From NCBI GenBank assembly GCA_020436165.1, contig JAGQYI010000035.1, positions 62,001 to 126,000 on the forward strand: DNA of 64,000 bases, in the 5' to 3' direction. A model generated the notes under the pieces. The model ran no database searches, was not told where the DNA came from, and was given only the letters and a program-made list of their open reading frames with translations. Position 1 is the stretch's first letter. The number at the start of each line of letters is the position of its first letter. The DNA comes from Cyclobacteriaceae bacterium. Its GTDB lineage: Bacteria; Bacteroidota; Bacteroidia; Cytophagales; Cyclobacteriaceae. The position numbers were made by a program, and so were the translations under genes. This document shows positions 34,518-44,131 of the stretch, one piece after another.

Positions 34518-35876
34518 ATGCAGAAGAACAAGTTGAATATACATTTAATTGCCATGGGTGGCAGCGTAATGCATGCACTTGCCTTAGCCCTTAAAACTCA
34601 GGGGCACACCATTACAGGTTCTGACGATCAGTTTTTTGACCCTTCCAAATCGGCTTTAAAAAATGCGGGTATTTTGCCTGAGCAAACCGGTTGGGATCCG
34701 GATAAAATTACCAACAGCCTCAATATGGTTATTTTAGGAATGCATGCTCAAAAGGACAATCCTGAACTTTTGAAAGCTCAGGAATTGAATGTGCCTGTTT
34801 ATTCATTTCCTGAATTTATCTATCAGCAATCGCAAAATAAGCAGCGGATCGTAATTGCCGGAAGCCATGGTAAAACCACCATTACCTCCATGATCATGCA
34901 TGTGCTTAAATACCATAAAAAGTCATTCGACTACGTGGTTGGAGCTGATGTAAAAGGATTTGAAAGCCGTATTCGCTTATCTGATGCACCAATGATTGTA
35001 ATTGAAGGCGATGAATACCTTTCTTCGCGTATTGATGCAACGCCCAAAATGCTGCGCTATCAGCACCACATAGGGGTTGTGAGCGGAATTGCCTGGGATC
35101 ACATTAATGTATTCAAAACAGAGAAAGAGTACATCGATCAGTTTAAGCAATTTGCGAATGCTACACCAAAGGCAGGTACCATAGCTTACAACCAGGAAGA
35201 TACTATTGCCAACGAAATAGGTTCACAGGAACGAGAAGATGTTGTTCGATTGCCATTTAATGCATTGCCAGCTAAAGTAAAAAATGGAACAACCTACCTG
35301 GAAACATCTGACGGTGAAATAGCACTTAAAGTGTTTGGTAAGCATAATTTGATTAATATGGCAGCCGCCAAAGAGGTTGTTTCACGATTCAGTATAAACG
35401 ACAATGAGTTCTACGAAGCCATTGCATCCTTTGAATTGCCGTCTCTGCGCCTACAAACCCTCATTAAAAAGGATGGACTTACCGTTTACAGAGACTATGC
35501 ACATGCTCCATCAAAAGTGAAAGCTACTGTTAATGCAGTAACTGAGCATGAAAATAATAGAGAGGTAACTGCAATACTTGAACTACATACCTACAGCAGT
35601 CTCAACAAGGCTTTTCTACCGCATTACAAAGGTTCTCTGGATGGCGCTGGCAAGGCAATTGTTTTCTTTGATCCCGAAGCCATTGCGCTGAAAAAACTGG
35701 AACCTATTTCCGAAAAAGATGTTTTAGATGCTTTCGGAAACTCCAAAATCAAGGTAGTCAATTCTGCCGAGGCACTTTCCAATGAATTGAAAAATGCTAA
35801 CACTTCAAACGCAACTATTTTATTGATGAGTTCCGGTAATTTCGGTGGACTCGATCTCAAATCACTTTTTATTTAA
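34518..35876 (+). CDS. mpl: UDP-MurNAc:tripeptide ligase Mpl
   Basis: 452 residues, Mur-ligase family. Mpl joins recycled L-Ala-gamma-D-Glu-meso-DAP tripeptide to UDP-MurNAc during peptidoglycan recycling. H-L-I-A-M-G-G-S-V-M-H, G-S-D-D-Q, the ATP loop A-G-S-H-G-K-T-T-I-T-S, E-G-D-E-Y-L-S-S and H-N-L-I-N-M-A-A-A distinguish it from MurC. The last part has the Y-R-D-Y-A-H-A-P-S-K-V ligase motif. A TTG at 34488 is in frame, but ATG 34518 gives the expected start. The exonuclease gene follows after 2 bases. Confidence 0.93.
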   Translation: MQKNKLNIHLIAMGGSVMHALALALKTQGHTITGSDDQFFDPSKSALKNAGILPEQTGWDPDKITNSLNMVILGMHAQKDNPELLKAQELNVPVYSFPEFIYQQSQNKQRIVIAGSHGKTTITSMIMHVLKYHKKSFDYVVGADVKGFESRIRLSDAPMIVIEGDEYLSSRIDATPKMLRYQHHIGVVSGIAWDHINVFKTEKEYIDQFKQFANATPKAGTIAYNQEDTIANEIGSQEREDVVRLPFNALPAKVKNGTTYLETSDGEIALKVFGKHNLINMAAAKEVVSRFSINDNEFYEAIASFELPSLRLQTLIKKDGLTVYRDYAHAPSKVKATVNAVTEHENNREVTAILELHTYSSLNKAFLPHYKGSLDGAGKAIVFFDPEAIALKKLEPISEKDVLDAFGNSKIKVVNSAEALSNELKNANTSNATILLMSSGNFGGLDLKSLFI

Positions 35877-35878
35877 TC

Positions 35879-36682
35879 ATGCCTTTAAAGCTTAAAAGCC
35901 CGCTTGCCATATTCGACCTGGAAACAACAGGAACTTCAATAGCCAACGACAGAATCATAGAGTTATCCTTTGTAAAAGTTGGAATTAAGGGAGAAAAAGA
36001 GGTTAAAACAATGCGCATCAATCCTGAAATGCCTATACCCTACGAGTCAAGTGTTGTGCATGGCATATATGATGAAGATGTGAAAGATGCTCCAACGTTT
36101 AAGTCTGTAGCCAAGAACCTTGGCAAATGGCTGGAAGGATGCGACTTAGGAGGCTTTAATGCCATTAAGTTTGATGTGCCTATCTTGGTGGAAGAGTTCT
36201 TGCGCGCGGATGTGGATTTTGAAGTTACCAATCGAAGGTTAATTGATGCGCAGCGCATTTTCCATATGATGGAAAAACGTACCCTCTCGGCAGCTTACCA
36301 GTTTTATTGTGGTAAAGAGCTGGTGGGCGCTCATGGTGCCGAAGCAGACACATTGGCGACTTTAGAAGTACTTGAGGCCCAGGTAGAGCGCTATGATGGC
36401 CAGGATGTAACCGATAATCTTGGAAATAAAATCGGAGTAATTGCCAATGACATGGATAAGCTGCATGAACTAACATTCAACAAACTAGTGGACCTTGCAG
36501 GTAGACTGGGCTATAACAGCAAAGACGAGGTAATCTTCAAATTTGGCAAACATAAGGACAAGCTTGTGTCCGATGTTTTTAAACAAGAACCCTCCTATTA
36601 CGATTGGATGATGAATGCAGAGTTCCCCCTAGACACCAAAAGAAAGCTAACAGAGATCCGTTTAAAGGAAATGAAGTTGTAG
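35879..36682 (+). CDS. 3'-5' exonuclease, DnaQ-like with C-terminal extension
   Basis: 267 residues. DEDDh fold: D13 and E15 in I-F-D-L-E-T-T-G, D in G-F-N-A-I-K-F-D-V-P and H-x-D in H-G-A-E-A-D-T-L. The C-terminal 70 residues (L-V-D-L-A-G-R ... F-K-F-G-K-H-K-D-K ... Y-Y-D-W-M-M) form the extra domain common in Bacteroidota exonucleases. It could proofread, repair or degrade RNA or DNA ends; substrate unknown. Confidence 0.88.
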   Translation: MPLKLKSPLAIFDLETTGTSIANDRIIELSFVKVGIKGEKEVKTMRINPEMPIPYESSVVHGIYDEDVKDAPTFKSVAKNLGKWLEGCDLGGFNAIKFDVPILVEEFLRADVDFEVTNRRLIDAQRIFHMMEKRTLSAAYQFYCGKELVGAHGAEADTLATLEVLEAQVERYDGQDVTDNLGNKIGVIANDMDKLHELTFNKLVDLAGRLGYNSKDEVIFKFGKHKDKLVSDVFKQEPSYYDWMMNAEFPLDTKRKLTEIRLKEMKL

Positions 36683-36720
36683 TCACATTTCTTTCCAAAA
36701 GAAGTCTTTACTTTTGAATT

Positions 36721-37710
36721 ATGAGTGATTTTTTTACCGACAGTTTTGGACGGCCACTTAACTACCTCCGTTTAGCCGTTACCGATAGATGCAACTTGCG
36801 TTGTTTCTATTGCATGCCCGCGGAAGGTATTGATTATGTCGATCGTAAGGATCTGCTTTCCTATGAGGAAATGCTTCGTCTTACACGCATTTTTGTATCG
36901 CTTGGTGTAAATAAAATTCGATTGACAGGCGGAGAACCATTTGTTCGAAGGAATTTTTATGGTTTTCTGAAACGATTAACCAAAATTGAAGGCTTGGATA
37001 AAATTGCTATCACCACCAATGGAGCAGTTGCAAGCAAACATATTCCCTTCTTAAAGGAAATTGGCATTACTTCCATTAACCTTAGCCTGGATACGCTTAA
37101 CAAAGACCGTTATACCCAAATTACAAGAAGAGATTTCTTTGACCAGGCCATGGAGACCTATCATGCTGTGTTAGCAGCTGGCATTAAGTTGAGTGTTAAC
37201 ATGGTGGTAATGGAAGGTAAAAACATTGAGGATATTGTGCCAATGGCCATGCTGACCAAGAACGATAATGTAACAGTTCGATTCATTGAAGAAATGCCCT
37301 TCAATGGCATTGGAGCTCGTTACACAATAGGTTTTAATCATAAAAAAATTCTAGAAACGCTAAAAGAAGATCTTCCTGAACTGGCTCCAATTCCTTTTAA
37401 AGATGGAACAACCGCGCAGGAATATACAATTGACGGCTACAAAGGTAAAATAGGAATTATAGCTGCTTATACGCGTACTTTCTGCGGGTCATGCAATAGG
37501 ATACGAGTTACTGCCACAGGTGAAATGAAAAACTGTCTCTACGACCAGGGAGTGCTTAATCTCAAGCGAATGCTTTCGGATGGCTCATCCGATCAAATGA
37601 TTTGCGAAGCCATCAAAGCGGGATATAGCAAAAAGCTCAAGGATGGTCGCGAGGCTGAGGCTGCCCGAATGACATCTGTTTCAGAATCTATGTCGAGTAT
37701 TGGAGGGTAA
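36721..37710 (+). CDS. moaA: GTP 3',8-cyclase MoaA
   Basis: 329 residues, radical-SAM enzyme of the first step of molybdenum cofactor synthesis. The first cluster is held by C24, C28 and C31 (C-N-L-R-C-F-Y-C), the second by F-C-G-S-C-N-R near residue 255 and N-C-L-Y further on. T-G-G-E-P and the C-terminal G-G tail used in catalysis are intact. No other moa/moe gene lies within the window. Confidence 0.95.
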   Translation: MSDFFTDSFGRPLNYLRLAVTDRCNLRCFYCMPAEGIDYVDRKDLLSYEEMLRLTRIFVSLGVNKIRLTGGEPFVRRNFYGFLKRLTKIEGLDKIAITTNGAVASKHIPFLKEIGITSINLSLDTLNKDRYTQITRRDFFDQAMETYHAVLAAGIKLSVNMVVMEGKNIEDIVPMAMLTKNDNVTVRFIEEMPFNGIGARYTIGFNHKKILETLKEDLPELAPIPFKDGTTAQEYTIDGYKGKIGIIAAYTRTFCGSCNRIRVTATGEMKNCLYDQGVLNLKRMLSDGSSDQMICEAIKAGYSKKLKDGREAEAARMTSVSESMSSIGG

Positions 37711-37788
37711 AAATATATTAAATATTTTCTTATTATTTTAATATTTGATTATATATGCAGTAAGGTATATGATTAAATATAATATAAA

Positions 37789-39012
37789 ATGTCAATAAAG
37801 CATTTTTTGCTCGTCTCAACAATCTTAACTACATTACTGTTATCCTGTAAGAAAGAAGAAGAATTACCGAAGGTAAGCGCTGATTTTAATGCCTCAAGCA
37901 AGGTTGTTTTAGTGGATGAAGCAATTCAATTTTCTGATAATTCGGTTGGAGACCCAACAAAGTGGGAATGGTCATTTGAAAATGGTAATCCTGTTGAATC
38001 TGTAGATCAAAATCCTGAAGTCTCCTATTCATCTCCAGGCAATTATACCGTTTCTCTAATTGCTTCTAATGAACAACATACTGGGTCAATAATAAAAGAA
38101 AACTATATTACTATTCTAAGTGAAATATCTGCAGATTTCACAATCTCAGATGGAGTAATTGGTCAATATGATCCAATACGATTCTCTGATATTTCATTGG
38201 GAAACCCAACAGCCTGGGAATGGGAGTTTGATGGAGGAATACCAGATATGTCGGACGTGCAAAATCCAACCATAATATATAAAGAGGCAGGAAATTATAA
38301 TGTTACCTTAATAGCTAGCAACCAATTAAGTTCTGATTCTAAAACCACACAAGTAACCGTCTTTCCCACCGAAGGATTGCTCCTTCACTATCCATTCAAT
38401 GGCAATGCAAATGATATAAGTGGTAATGGAAACGATGGAATTATAAACGGTGCCACCTTAGTTTCAGATAGAAATGGCAATTTTGATAAAGCGTATAATT
38501 TTAACGGAACAGGTAATCAAATTAAATTCCCTGCAATAAGTGATTTCAACAATTTGCCTGTTAGCTTTTCATTCTGGGCATCATTTGATCAATTAAACTC
38601 GGTAATACTTGGAAATGATATTGTAGACAATATAGAAACCGGTGTATGGTTTAGTGTAGGCCAAAGCGCAGAGTATTTAAATAAGTTAGCTTTAAATTAT
38701 GGCAATGGTGGTGGTCCAATGTCAACAAGTAGAAAATCATTTGTTAGTGATTTTACATTGGAAACAAACAAATGGTACCATATTGTAGGAATAATAAGAG
38801 ACCTAAATACAATACAATTGTTTGTAGATGGAGTTGAAGTCACTGGTACTTACACTGGCAGTTCAACAACATATAAATATTCAGGTAACGAAGGTAGCGT
38901 TGGAAGAGCGTGGGATCCAAACTCTTTCTTTGCAGGAAAAATGGACGATATCAGAATTTATAATCGAATATTGAATTCAACAGAAATCAATATTCTGTAT
39001 AATGAAAAATAA
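37789..39012 (+). CDS. Surface lipoprotein with two PKD domains and a LamG-like domain
   Basis: 407 residues. The lipobox ends at C20 (L-L-L-S-C-K-K-E-E-E). Two PKD repeats (about 29-107 and 114-190; D-P-T-K-W-E-W-S-F-E-N-G and N-P-T-A-W-E-W-E-F-D-G-G) precede a C-terminal LamG/concanavalin domain (L-H-Y-P-F-N-G-N-A-N-D, W-Y-H-I-V-G-I, D-D-I-R-I-Y-N-R). It is the shorter paralogue of the gene at 13810, with two fewer PKD units. It sits directly before the polysaccharide locus. Confidence 0.85.
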   Translation: MSIKHFLLVSTILTTLLLSCKKEEELPKVSADFNASSKVVLVDEAIQFSDNSVGDPTKWEWSFENGNPVESVDQNPEVSYSSPGNYTVSLIASNEQHTGSIIKENYITILSEISADFTISDGVIGQYDPIRFSDISLGNPTAWEWEFDGGIPDMSDVQNPTIIYKEAGNYNVTLIASNQLSSDSKTTQVTVFPTEGLLLHYPFNGNANDISGNGNDGIINGATLVSDRNGNFDKAYNFNGTGNQIKFPAISDFNNLPVSFSFWASFDQLNSVILGNDIVDNIETGVWFSVGQSAEYLNKLALNYGNGGGPMSTSRKSFVSDFTLETNKWYHIVGIIRDLNTIQLFVDGVEVTGTYTGSSTTYKYSGNEGSVGRAWDPNSFFAGKMDDIRIYNRILNSTEINILYNEK

Positions 39013-39016
39013 TCTT

Positions 39017-40219
39017 TTAAGATTTGAATTGAGCAAACGAATCGTAATGATTGATCAATTCAATTGAGGTAACATCCCAATTCCATCGTTCTTGGGAAGC
39101 ACCTTTTGCGTTCTCTCCCATTCTATTTGCCAAATCAGGATTAGAAAGGACCTCAATTAATTTATTAGCAAGATCTTTTTCATCTTCTGCTATATGCACC
39201 AATCCACAATGCTCAGCTTCAATAACATGTTGCTGAGCAGGACAATCGCTAACCACTTGGGGTTTACCCATGGCCATATATTGAAATATTTTATTGGCAT
39301 AGGTGGTATCATGATGCGGGTTTCGTTTTATTGGAGAAATGCAAACACTTGACGCTTTGATATATGATGGGAATAATGAAACATCCTGCCATCCTTCAAA
39401 AAATACATTGTCTTCCAGATTTAATTCTTGAACTATTTTTTTTAGGATACTATCTTCTGAATTCTTACCAACTAAAACAAGTTTAGCATCAGGAACCTCT
39501 TTTAAGACATAAGGCATTGCTTTAATTGCTGTATCTGTACCTCTCCTAAGGCCAGTATCTCCTAAATATAAAATAACAGAATGTTTTGTATATCTATCAA
39601 CCAATTCATTATCAATAGAATACTGAAGAAAAATTTGAGGATTGATAGTATTCGGAACCACAGTGATTTTTTTCATTAGCTGAGGGTATGTGGTACTGAA
39701 TTTTCCCTTGGCCTCTTTTGTTACTAAAATTACCTTATCTGCCTTCTTCATCAACTCTACCTGTTTTTTTGCCCATTTTTTGGGTGAAATCAATAGTTTT
39801 CCTGGTAACTTATTTAGATGCGGATAAAACTTCATTATCTCAGGTCTATCTTCATGTAGGTCCAATGTTAATGGCAAACCAAACTGCTTATTCAAATGCA
39901 TCACGCTTTCAGCTAAAGGCATATCGTGAACATGCAATGTATCCGGTTTAACTAGGCTAATAAAGTCTTTTAATTTGGGTTTAACCAAATTAGAGAAAAA
40001 CGGAAATGTGTAAACTAAGGCAGATAGTTTGTACAATAATTTGCTTCCACTATACCGAAAGACATGTATTCCATTAACTACCTCATCCTTATTCTTAAAT
40101 GGTTTATAGCTCAACGAAAACAGAAATACTTCATGTCCCTTTTTAATAAGACTAACAGCTTCATTCTCCACCCTGGAATCAGGTGGAAAATCAGTATCCA
40201 GAAACATGGCTATCCGCAT
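39017..40219 (-). CDS. GT4-family glycosyltransferase
   Basis: 400 residues, GT-B fold. The N-terminal domain starts M-R-I-A-M-F-L-D-T-D-F-P-P-D-S-R-V. The C-terminal nucleotide-sugar part has L-Y-L-G-D-T-G-L-R-R-G-T-D-T-A, F-F-E-G-W and the E-x7-E-like region H-V-I-E-A-E-H-C-G-L. Retaining sugar transfer to a lipid-linked glycan is likely. ATG 40219 is preferred over an upstream frame extension to 40282, which would overlap the divergent gene. Confidence 0.85.
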   Translation of the reverse strand: MRIAMFLDTDFPPDSRVENEAVSLIKKGHEVFLFSLSYKPFKNKDEVVNGIHVFRYSGSKLLYKLSALVYTFPFFSNLVKPKLKDFISLVKPDTLHVHDMPLAESVMHLNKQFGLPLTLDLHEDRPEIMKFYPHLNKLPGKLLISPKKWAKKQVELMKKADKVILVTKEAKGKFSTTYPQLMKKITVVPNTINPQIFLQYSIDNELVDRYTKHSVILYLGDTGLRRGTDTAIKAMPYVLKEVPDAKLVLVGKNSEDSILKKIVQELNLEDNVFFEGWQDVSLFPSYIKASSVCISPIKRNPHHDTTYANKIFQYMAMGKPQVVSDCPAQQHVIEAEHCGLVHIAEDEKDLANKLIEVLSNPDLANRMGENAKGASQERWNWDVTSIELINHYDSFAQFKS

Positions 40220-40275
40220 AAAAGAATAGGTTGAAATGTTTAAAAGTTTTATGTTTGAGCCCTTATTTAAAGCAT

Positions 40276-40986
40276 ATGTCAAAAGATTCGTTGCTTAAAC
40301 AGGCTTCTAATATCTCACAATTTTTCTTCTTAATAAAAAGCAATATTGTTGTACCTAAATCTTTCTCATTTTCATATTTAAAATACCGCATATTACGCCC
40401 TGTCTTAAAAGGCTATTACAAGCTTTTTAACTTGTTTTATCCTGGGCGCCCATGGACAACTCCGGCTTCAATCTTATTTTTTGAAAGGGCTCTTACCAAA
40501 GATATGATTGGGATTGAATATGGAAGCGGTAGAAGTACTATGTTTTTTGCAAAGAAATTAAAGAAATTAATTAGCATCGAACATTATCCGGGTTGGTATG
40601 AAAAGGTAAAAAAAGAGCTTGAAAATAAAGGAGTTCATAATGTAGACTACTTTCTCATTCTAAAACAAGATACACCAGATGCTATTGAAGATATCGACAC
40701 TGAACTTGATAAACTCGAAGGGTCGGAACTAAGAAATGACTTTGCAAACTATTACAATAAGGTAAACGAATACTCCAATGGATATTTTGATTTTGTGCTG
40801 ATTGATGGGCGAGCACGTGTAAAATGTGGACTAAATGCTATGAACAAACTGAAGTCAGGTGGCATATTTGTGTTGGACAATTCGGAAAGAAAAAGATATG
40901 CTCCTCTTCGTAATGCGTTGAAGGACTGGCCAATGGTAAACACTACCACAGGGTTGACAAACACCACCATCTGGATAAAACCTTAA
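40276..40986 (+). CDS. SAM-dependent methyltransferase-like protein
   Basis: 236 residues. The Rossmann signature M-I-G-I-E-Y-G-S-G-R-S-T-M-F-F-A is near residue 80, followed by I-S-I-E-H-Y-P-G-W and F-D-F-V-L-I-D-G-R-A-R, typical of class I methyltransferases. ATG 40276 is preferred over the in-frame TTG at 40231, which would overlap the divergent glycosyltransferase. It is followed by the flippase gene after one base. It probably modifies a sugar or lipid intermediate (inference). Confidence 0.75.
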   Translation: MSKDSLLKQASNISQFFFLIKSNIVVPKSFSFSYLKYRILRPVLKGYYKLFNLFYPGRPWTTPASILFFERALTKDMIGIEYGSGRSTMFFAKKLKKLISIEHYPGWYEKVKKELENKGVHNVDYFLILKQDTPDAIEDIDTELDKLEGSELRNDFANYYNKVNEYSNGYFDFVLIDGRARVKCGLNAMNKLKSGGIFVLDNSERKRYAPLRNALKDWPMVNTTTGLTNTTIWIKP

Positions 40987-40987
40987 T

Positions 40988-42472
40988 ATGGGAATCATTA
41001 TCAGACAAAGCATAACCTCAACTATTTTCACCTATTTAGGTGTAGTTGTAGGCTATGTAAACATCTTAATCCTTTTCCCAAAGTACATGAGTCCGGAAGA
41101 AGTGGGGCTAACCCGTACCATTCAGGATGCAGCCATGTTACTGGTGCCATTTGTGCAATTGGGAGTGAGTCAGCTAACCATCAAGTATTTTCCTAAGTAT
41201 TATGGGAAAACATTCTACGGTGAGTTTGTATCTCTCATTTTTGGTCTTTTCTTGATAGCCGCCATAATATTCACTATATTTTTTCTCTTATTTAAAAATG
41301 AAATTGCCGGTTATTTTTCAACTAATTCAGAACTTGTAAACAATTACCTTTTCTACATTTTAGGGCTTGCCTTGTTACTTTCATTGCACCAGGTTTTGGT
41401 AGCCTACGCGCAATCGTTGCACAATATTGTATTACCCAATTTTTTAAAGGAGGTAACCCTTAGAGCTTTTACGCTGATTGACATATTGCTATTTGCGTTA
41501 AAAGTGATCAACTTTCATACATTTATTAATGTACTAGTTGTTGCATATGCCTTCAACCTGGTAATTCTCGCAATTTATCTCACTTCTAGAAATGCCTTAC
41601 AGTATTCATTTAATTGGAGATTCATACAATGGGGAGTTGTTAAAGAAATGATTACCTACTCCTTGTTCACTTTTTTAGGTGCAGGAGGAATTCTAATTAT
41701 TGGTAAGGTAGATAGTATAATGGTTGCAGGAATGATAAATCTTGATGCCAACGCTGTTTATACTACAGCCTTTTATATTGCTGTTCTTATTGAATTGCCC
41801 AAAAGGGCGGTTGCACAAATCGGAATGCCAATCGTTTCAAAAGCATTTAAAGATAATAATATTGAAGAGGTACAATCCATTTATGCAAAAAGCTCTATTA
41901 ACAATCTTATTATAGGCTCCCTGCTTTTCATTGGTATTTGGATCAACCTTGATAACATCTTTTTGCTTATTCCAAACAACGAAGTGTACGCCCTGGGTAA
42001 ATATGTTGTTTTAATTGTTGGAGCAGGAAAACTAATTGATATGGCAGCCGGAATAAATGGAGAAATCATCGTGATGTCGAAACATTATCGTGTCAACGTA
42101 TATCTGATTGTTTTAATGACCATTTTTACAATAACTGCCAATTACTATCTAATACCTCTCTACGGGCTCGAAGGAGCAGCGATTGGCTCGGCAGTAGCTT
42201 TATTACTTTTCAATTTTGGCAAGTACCTCTTTTTGCTGTTAAAGGAAAAGATTCAGCCTTTCTCTGTTCAAACACTCAAAGTCGTGCTCATTGCCGCTAT
42301 CACAGCTTTTGTAGGCTTAGAACTACCTTACATGGGCAATGTAATTATTGATATCCTGGTAAGATCAACCATCGCCACTACTGTATTTGCCGGACTGATT
42401 ATTTGGCTAAAACCTAGTGAAGATGTGGAAATGCTTTTAAAACAGGCTTTGGTTAGATTTAAAAATAGTTAA
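40988..42472 (+). CDS. Polysaccharide flippase, Wzx/MATE-like
   Basis: 494 residues with about 12-14 membrane helices (starting at 9-30, 44-62 and 84-105). The pattern follows the lipopolysaccharide or O-unit flippases of the MOP superfamily (S-Q-L-T-I-K-Y-F-P-K-Y and G-L-E-G-A-A-I-G-S-A-V-A-L near the C-terminus). It would move undecaprenyl-linked sugar units to the periplasm. The small membrane protein gene follows. Confidence 0.88.
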   Translation: MGIIIRQSITSTIFTYLGVVVGYVNILILFPKYMSPEEVGLTRTIQDAAMLLVPFVQLGVSQLTIKYFPKYYGKTFYGEFVSLIFGLFLIAAIIFTIFFLLFKNEIAGYFSTNSELVNNYLFYILGLALLLSLHQVLVAYAQSLHNIVLPNFLKEVTLRAFTLIDILLFALKVINFHTFINVLVVAYAFNLVILAIYLTSRNALQYSFNWRFIQWGVVKEMITYSLFTFLGAGGILIIGKVDSIMVAGMINLDANAVYTTAFYIAVLIELPKRAVAQIGMPIVSKAFKDNNIEEVQSIYAKSSINNLIIGSLLFIGIWINLDNIFLLIPNNEVYALGKYVVLIVGAGKLIDMAAGINGEIIVMSKHYRVNVYLIVLMTIFTITANYYLIPLYGLEGAAIGSAVALLLFNFGKYLFLLLKEKIQPFSVQTLKVVLIAAITAFVGLELPYMGNVIIDILVRSTIATTVFAGLIIWLKPSEDVEMLLKQALVRFKNS

Positions 42473-42511
42473 ACCAAAAACTCGTTGTTGCATAAAGGGA
42501 TTCATTAACAT

Positions 42512-42997
42512 ATGAGAAAAACATACAAATTATCGATAATCAAAAACTTTCTGTATTTTATACCCTCGCTTTTATTTTTCATATCATCTTTTGCTTTTCT
42601 AAAATACTTAATACCAACATTTGAATTTGTTGATTTTTTTAGTTTTCCAACATTTTTTGTACTTATAGCTTTACTTCCTGCTCCGATAATTCATATCTCC
42701 TATTTAGTAAACGACCTAGGACTTCGTCTAATCATAGACGACAATAAAATAATATTTAAAAAATTTAGATCTGAAAAAGCTATTGATAATCATAAAATTG
42801 AAAAGCTAACTCTCGTAACAGTTCCTCTAAATAATATTATACCTTATGCGATGTATAGCTATTCAATAATAGAACTTCAAAGCGAAGAAAAATTTTATAT
42901 CTCATGTTTGACAATTGCCCCGATGGATTTAGTAAAAAGTCTCAATCTTAATAAATTTAAGGTCATTGAATTATCTTCCACTTTCCCTCTTATGTAA
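42512..42997 (+). CDS. Small membrane protein, unknown
   Basis: 161 residues. Two membrane segments at about 10-30 and 40-65, then a soluble beta-rich domain (L-R-L-I-I-D-D-N-K-I-I-F-K-K-F, S-Y-S-I-I-E-L-Q) resembling PH-like domains of bacterial membrane proteins. No firm family. AT content is higher than in the flippase. Its place after the flippase suggests no clear role. Confidence 0.6.
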   Translation: MRKTYKLSIIKNFLYFIPSLLFFISSFAFLKYLIPTFEFVDFFSFPTFFVLIALLPAPIIHISYLVNDLGLRLIIDDNKIIFKKFRSEKAIDNHKIEKLTLVTVPLNNIIPYAMYSYSIIELQSEEKFYISCLTIAPMDLVKSLNLNKFKVIELSSTFPLM

Positions 42998-43044
42998 ATA
43001 ATCTTGATTACGATTTAATTGGAGAGTTTAAAAACAAATTCCAA

Positions 43045-44130
43045 TCAGCAAAACTCTTTTATCAAATTAGCCACATAATCAACCTGACCTCTGGTCAACT
43101 CAGCATACATAGGAAACGATATCAATTTGCCCGACATTTCATCTGAAACTGGAAATGTACCCTGAACATCAAATATTCCTAACTGGTTTAGGGGCTTGGG
43201 GTAATGAATCTGGGTATCTATACCATTCTTTTTTAAATGCTCCCTCAATCCATCTCTGTCTTCGGACTGAATTACATACAAATGATACACATGTGAGAAT
43301 CCTTCCGGAACGGAAGGTAATTTAACCGATGCACCCTTTAAGGCTTCATTATAACATTTTGCAACCTGCTGACGGCCTTTTGTCCATGCACCCAAGTGTT
43401 GGAGTTTAACTTGTAAAATGGCAGCCTGCAGCGTATCTAAACGACTATTGCGGCCAATGGCCACATGGTTGTGCTTGCCTTGTTGCCCTAAACGGGCAAT
43501 CACACTTACTTTTAAAGCCAGGTCCTGATTGTTGGTTACAATTGCACCACCATCACCGTAAGCACCCAGATTTTTACCCGGGTAAAAACTAAAAGTGGCT
43601 ATATCACCAAAAGTTCCCACCTTTTGCCCATTAATCGTGGCTCCATGTGCCTGTGCACAATCTTCTACAACCAATAAGTCGTGCTTTTTAGCCAATGAGA
43701 GAATAGTAGGCATATCTGCAGGTAGTCCATAAAAATGCACAGGCAGAATAGCTCTTGTTTTTGAAGTGATCTTCTCCTCAATTTTGGAAACATCCATGGT
43801 ATAAAAATCCGGATGCACATCCACAAAAACAGGCTGTGCTCCTACTCGACTCACAGCGCTTGCTGTAGAAACCCACGTATAAGATGGCACAAGCACTTCG
43901 TCACCATTACCTATCCCTAGTGCTTCAAGGGCTATTTCAATTGCATCTGTGCCATTGGCGCAACTTACGCAATGGCTAACTCCCAAATAATCAGCAAAGC
44001 TGTTTTCAAATTGTTCAACAGCGCTGCCACCAATAAAAGAAGTATTTGTCAATACAGTTGATATAGCATCATCGATTTCCTTCTTAATGGAAATATACTG
44101 TACGTGAAGATCGACAAAGGGTATGTGCAT
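43045..44130 (-). CDS. DegT/DnrJ/EryC1-type aminotransferase, WbpE/WlbC-like
   Basis: 361 residues. It transfers an amino group to a keto-sugar nucleotide. The N-terminus M-H-I-P-F-V-D-L-H leads to G-T-D-A-I-E-I-A-L, V-P-S-Y-T-W-V-S-T-A, E-D-C-A-Q-A-H-G and the PLP lysine K186 in F-S-F-Y-P-G-K-N-L-G. The frame opens at ATG 44163 inside the acetyltransferase gene, but 44130 gives the clean family start, 1 base after the acetyltransferase stop codon. With the two upstream genes it fits synthesis of a UDP-3-acetamido-sugar. Confidence 0.88.
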   Translation of the reverse strand: MHIPFVDLHVQYISIKKEIDDAISTVLTNTSFIGGSAVEQFENSFADYLGVSHCVSCANGTDAIEIALEALGIGNGDEVLVPSYTWVSTASAVSRVGAQPVFVDVHPDFYTMDVSKIEEKITSKTRAILPVHFYGLPADMPTILSLAKKHDLLVVEDCAQAHGATINGQKVGTFGDIATFSFYPGKNLGAYGDGGAIVTNNQDLALKVSVIARLGQQGKHNHVAIGRNSRLDTLQAAILQVKLQHLGAWTKGRQQVAKCYNEALKGASVKLPSVPEGFSHVYHLYVIQSEDRDGLREHLKKNGIDTQIHYPKPLNQLGIFDVQGTFPVSDEMSGKLISFPMYAELTRGQVDYVANLIKEFC

Positions 44131-44131
44131 A

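Noticed and set aside
36721-37710. Molybdenum cofactor operon
   Set aside because: Only moaA is present; neighbours are an exonuclease and a lipoprotein gene.
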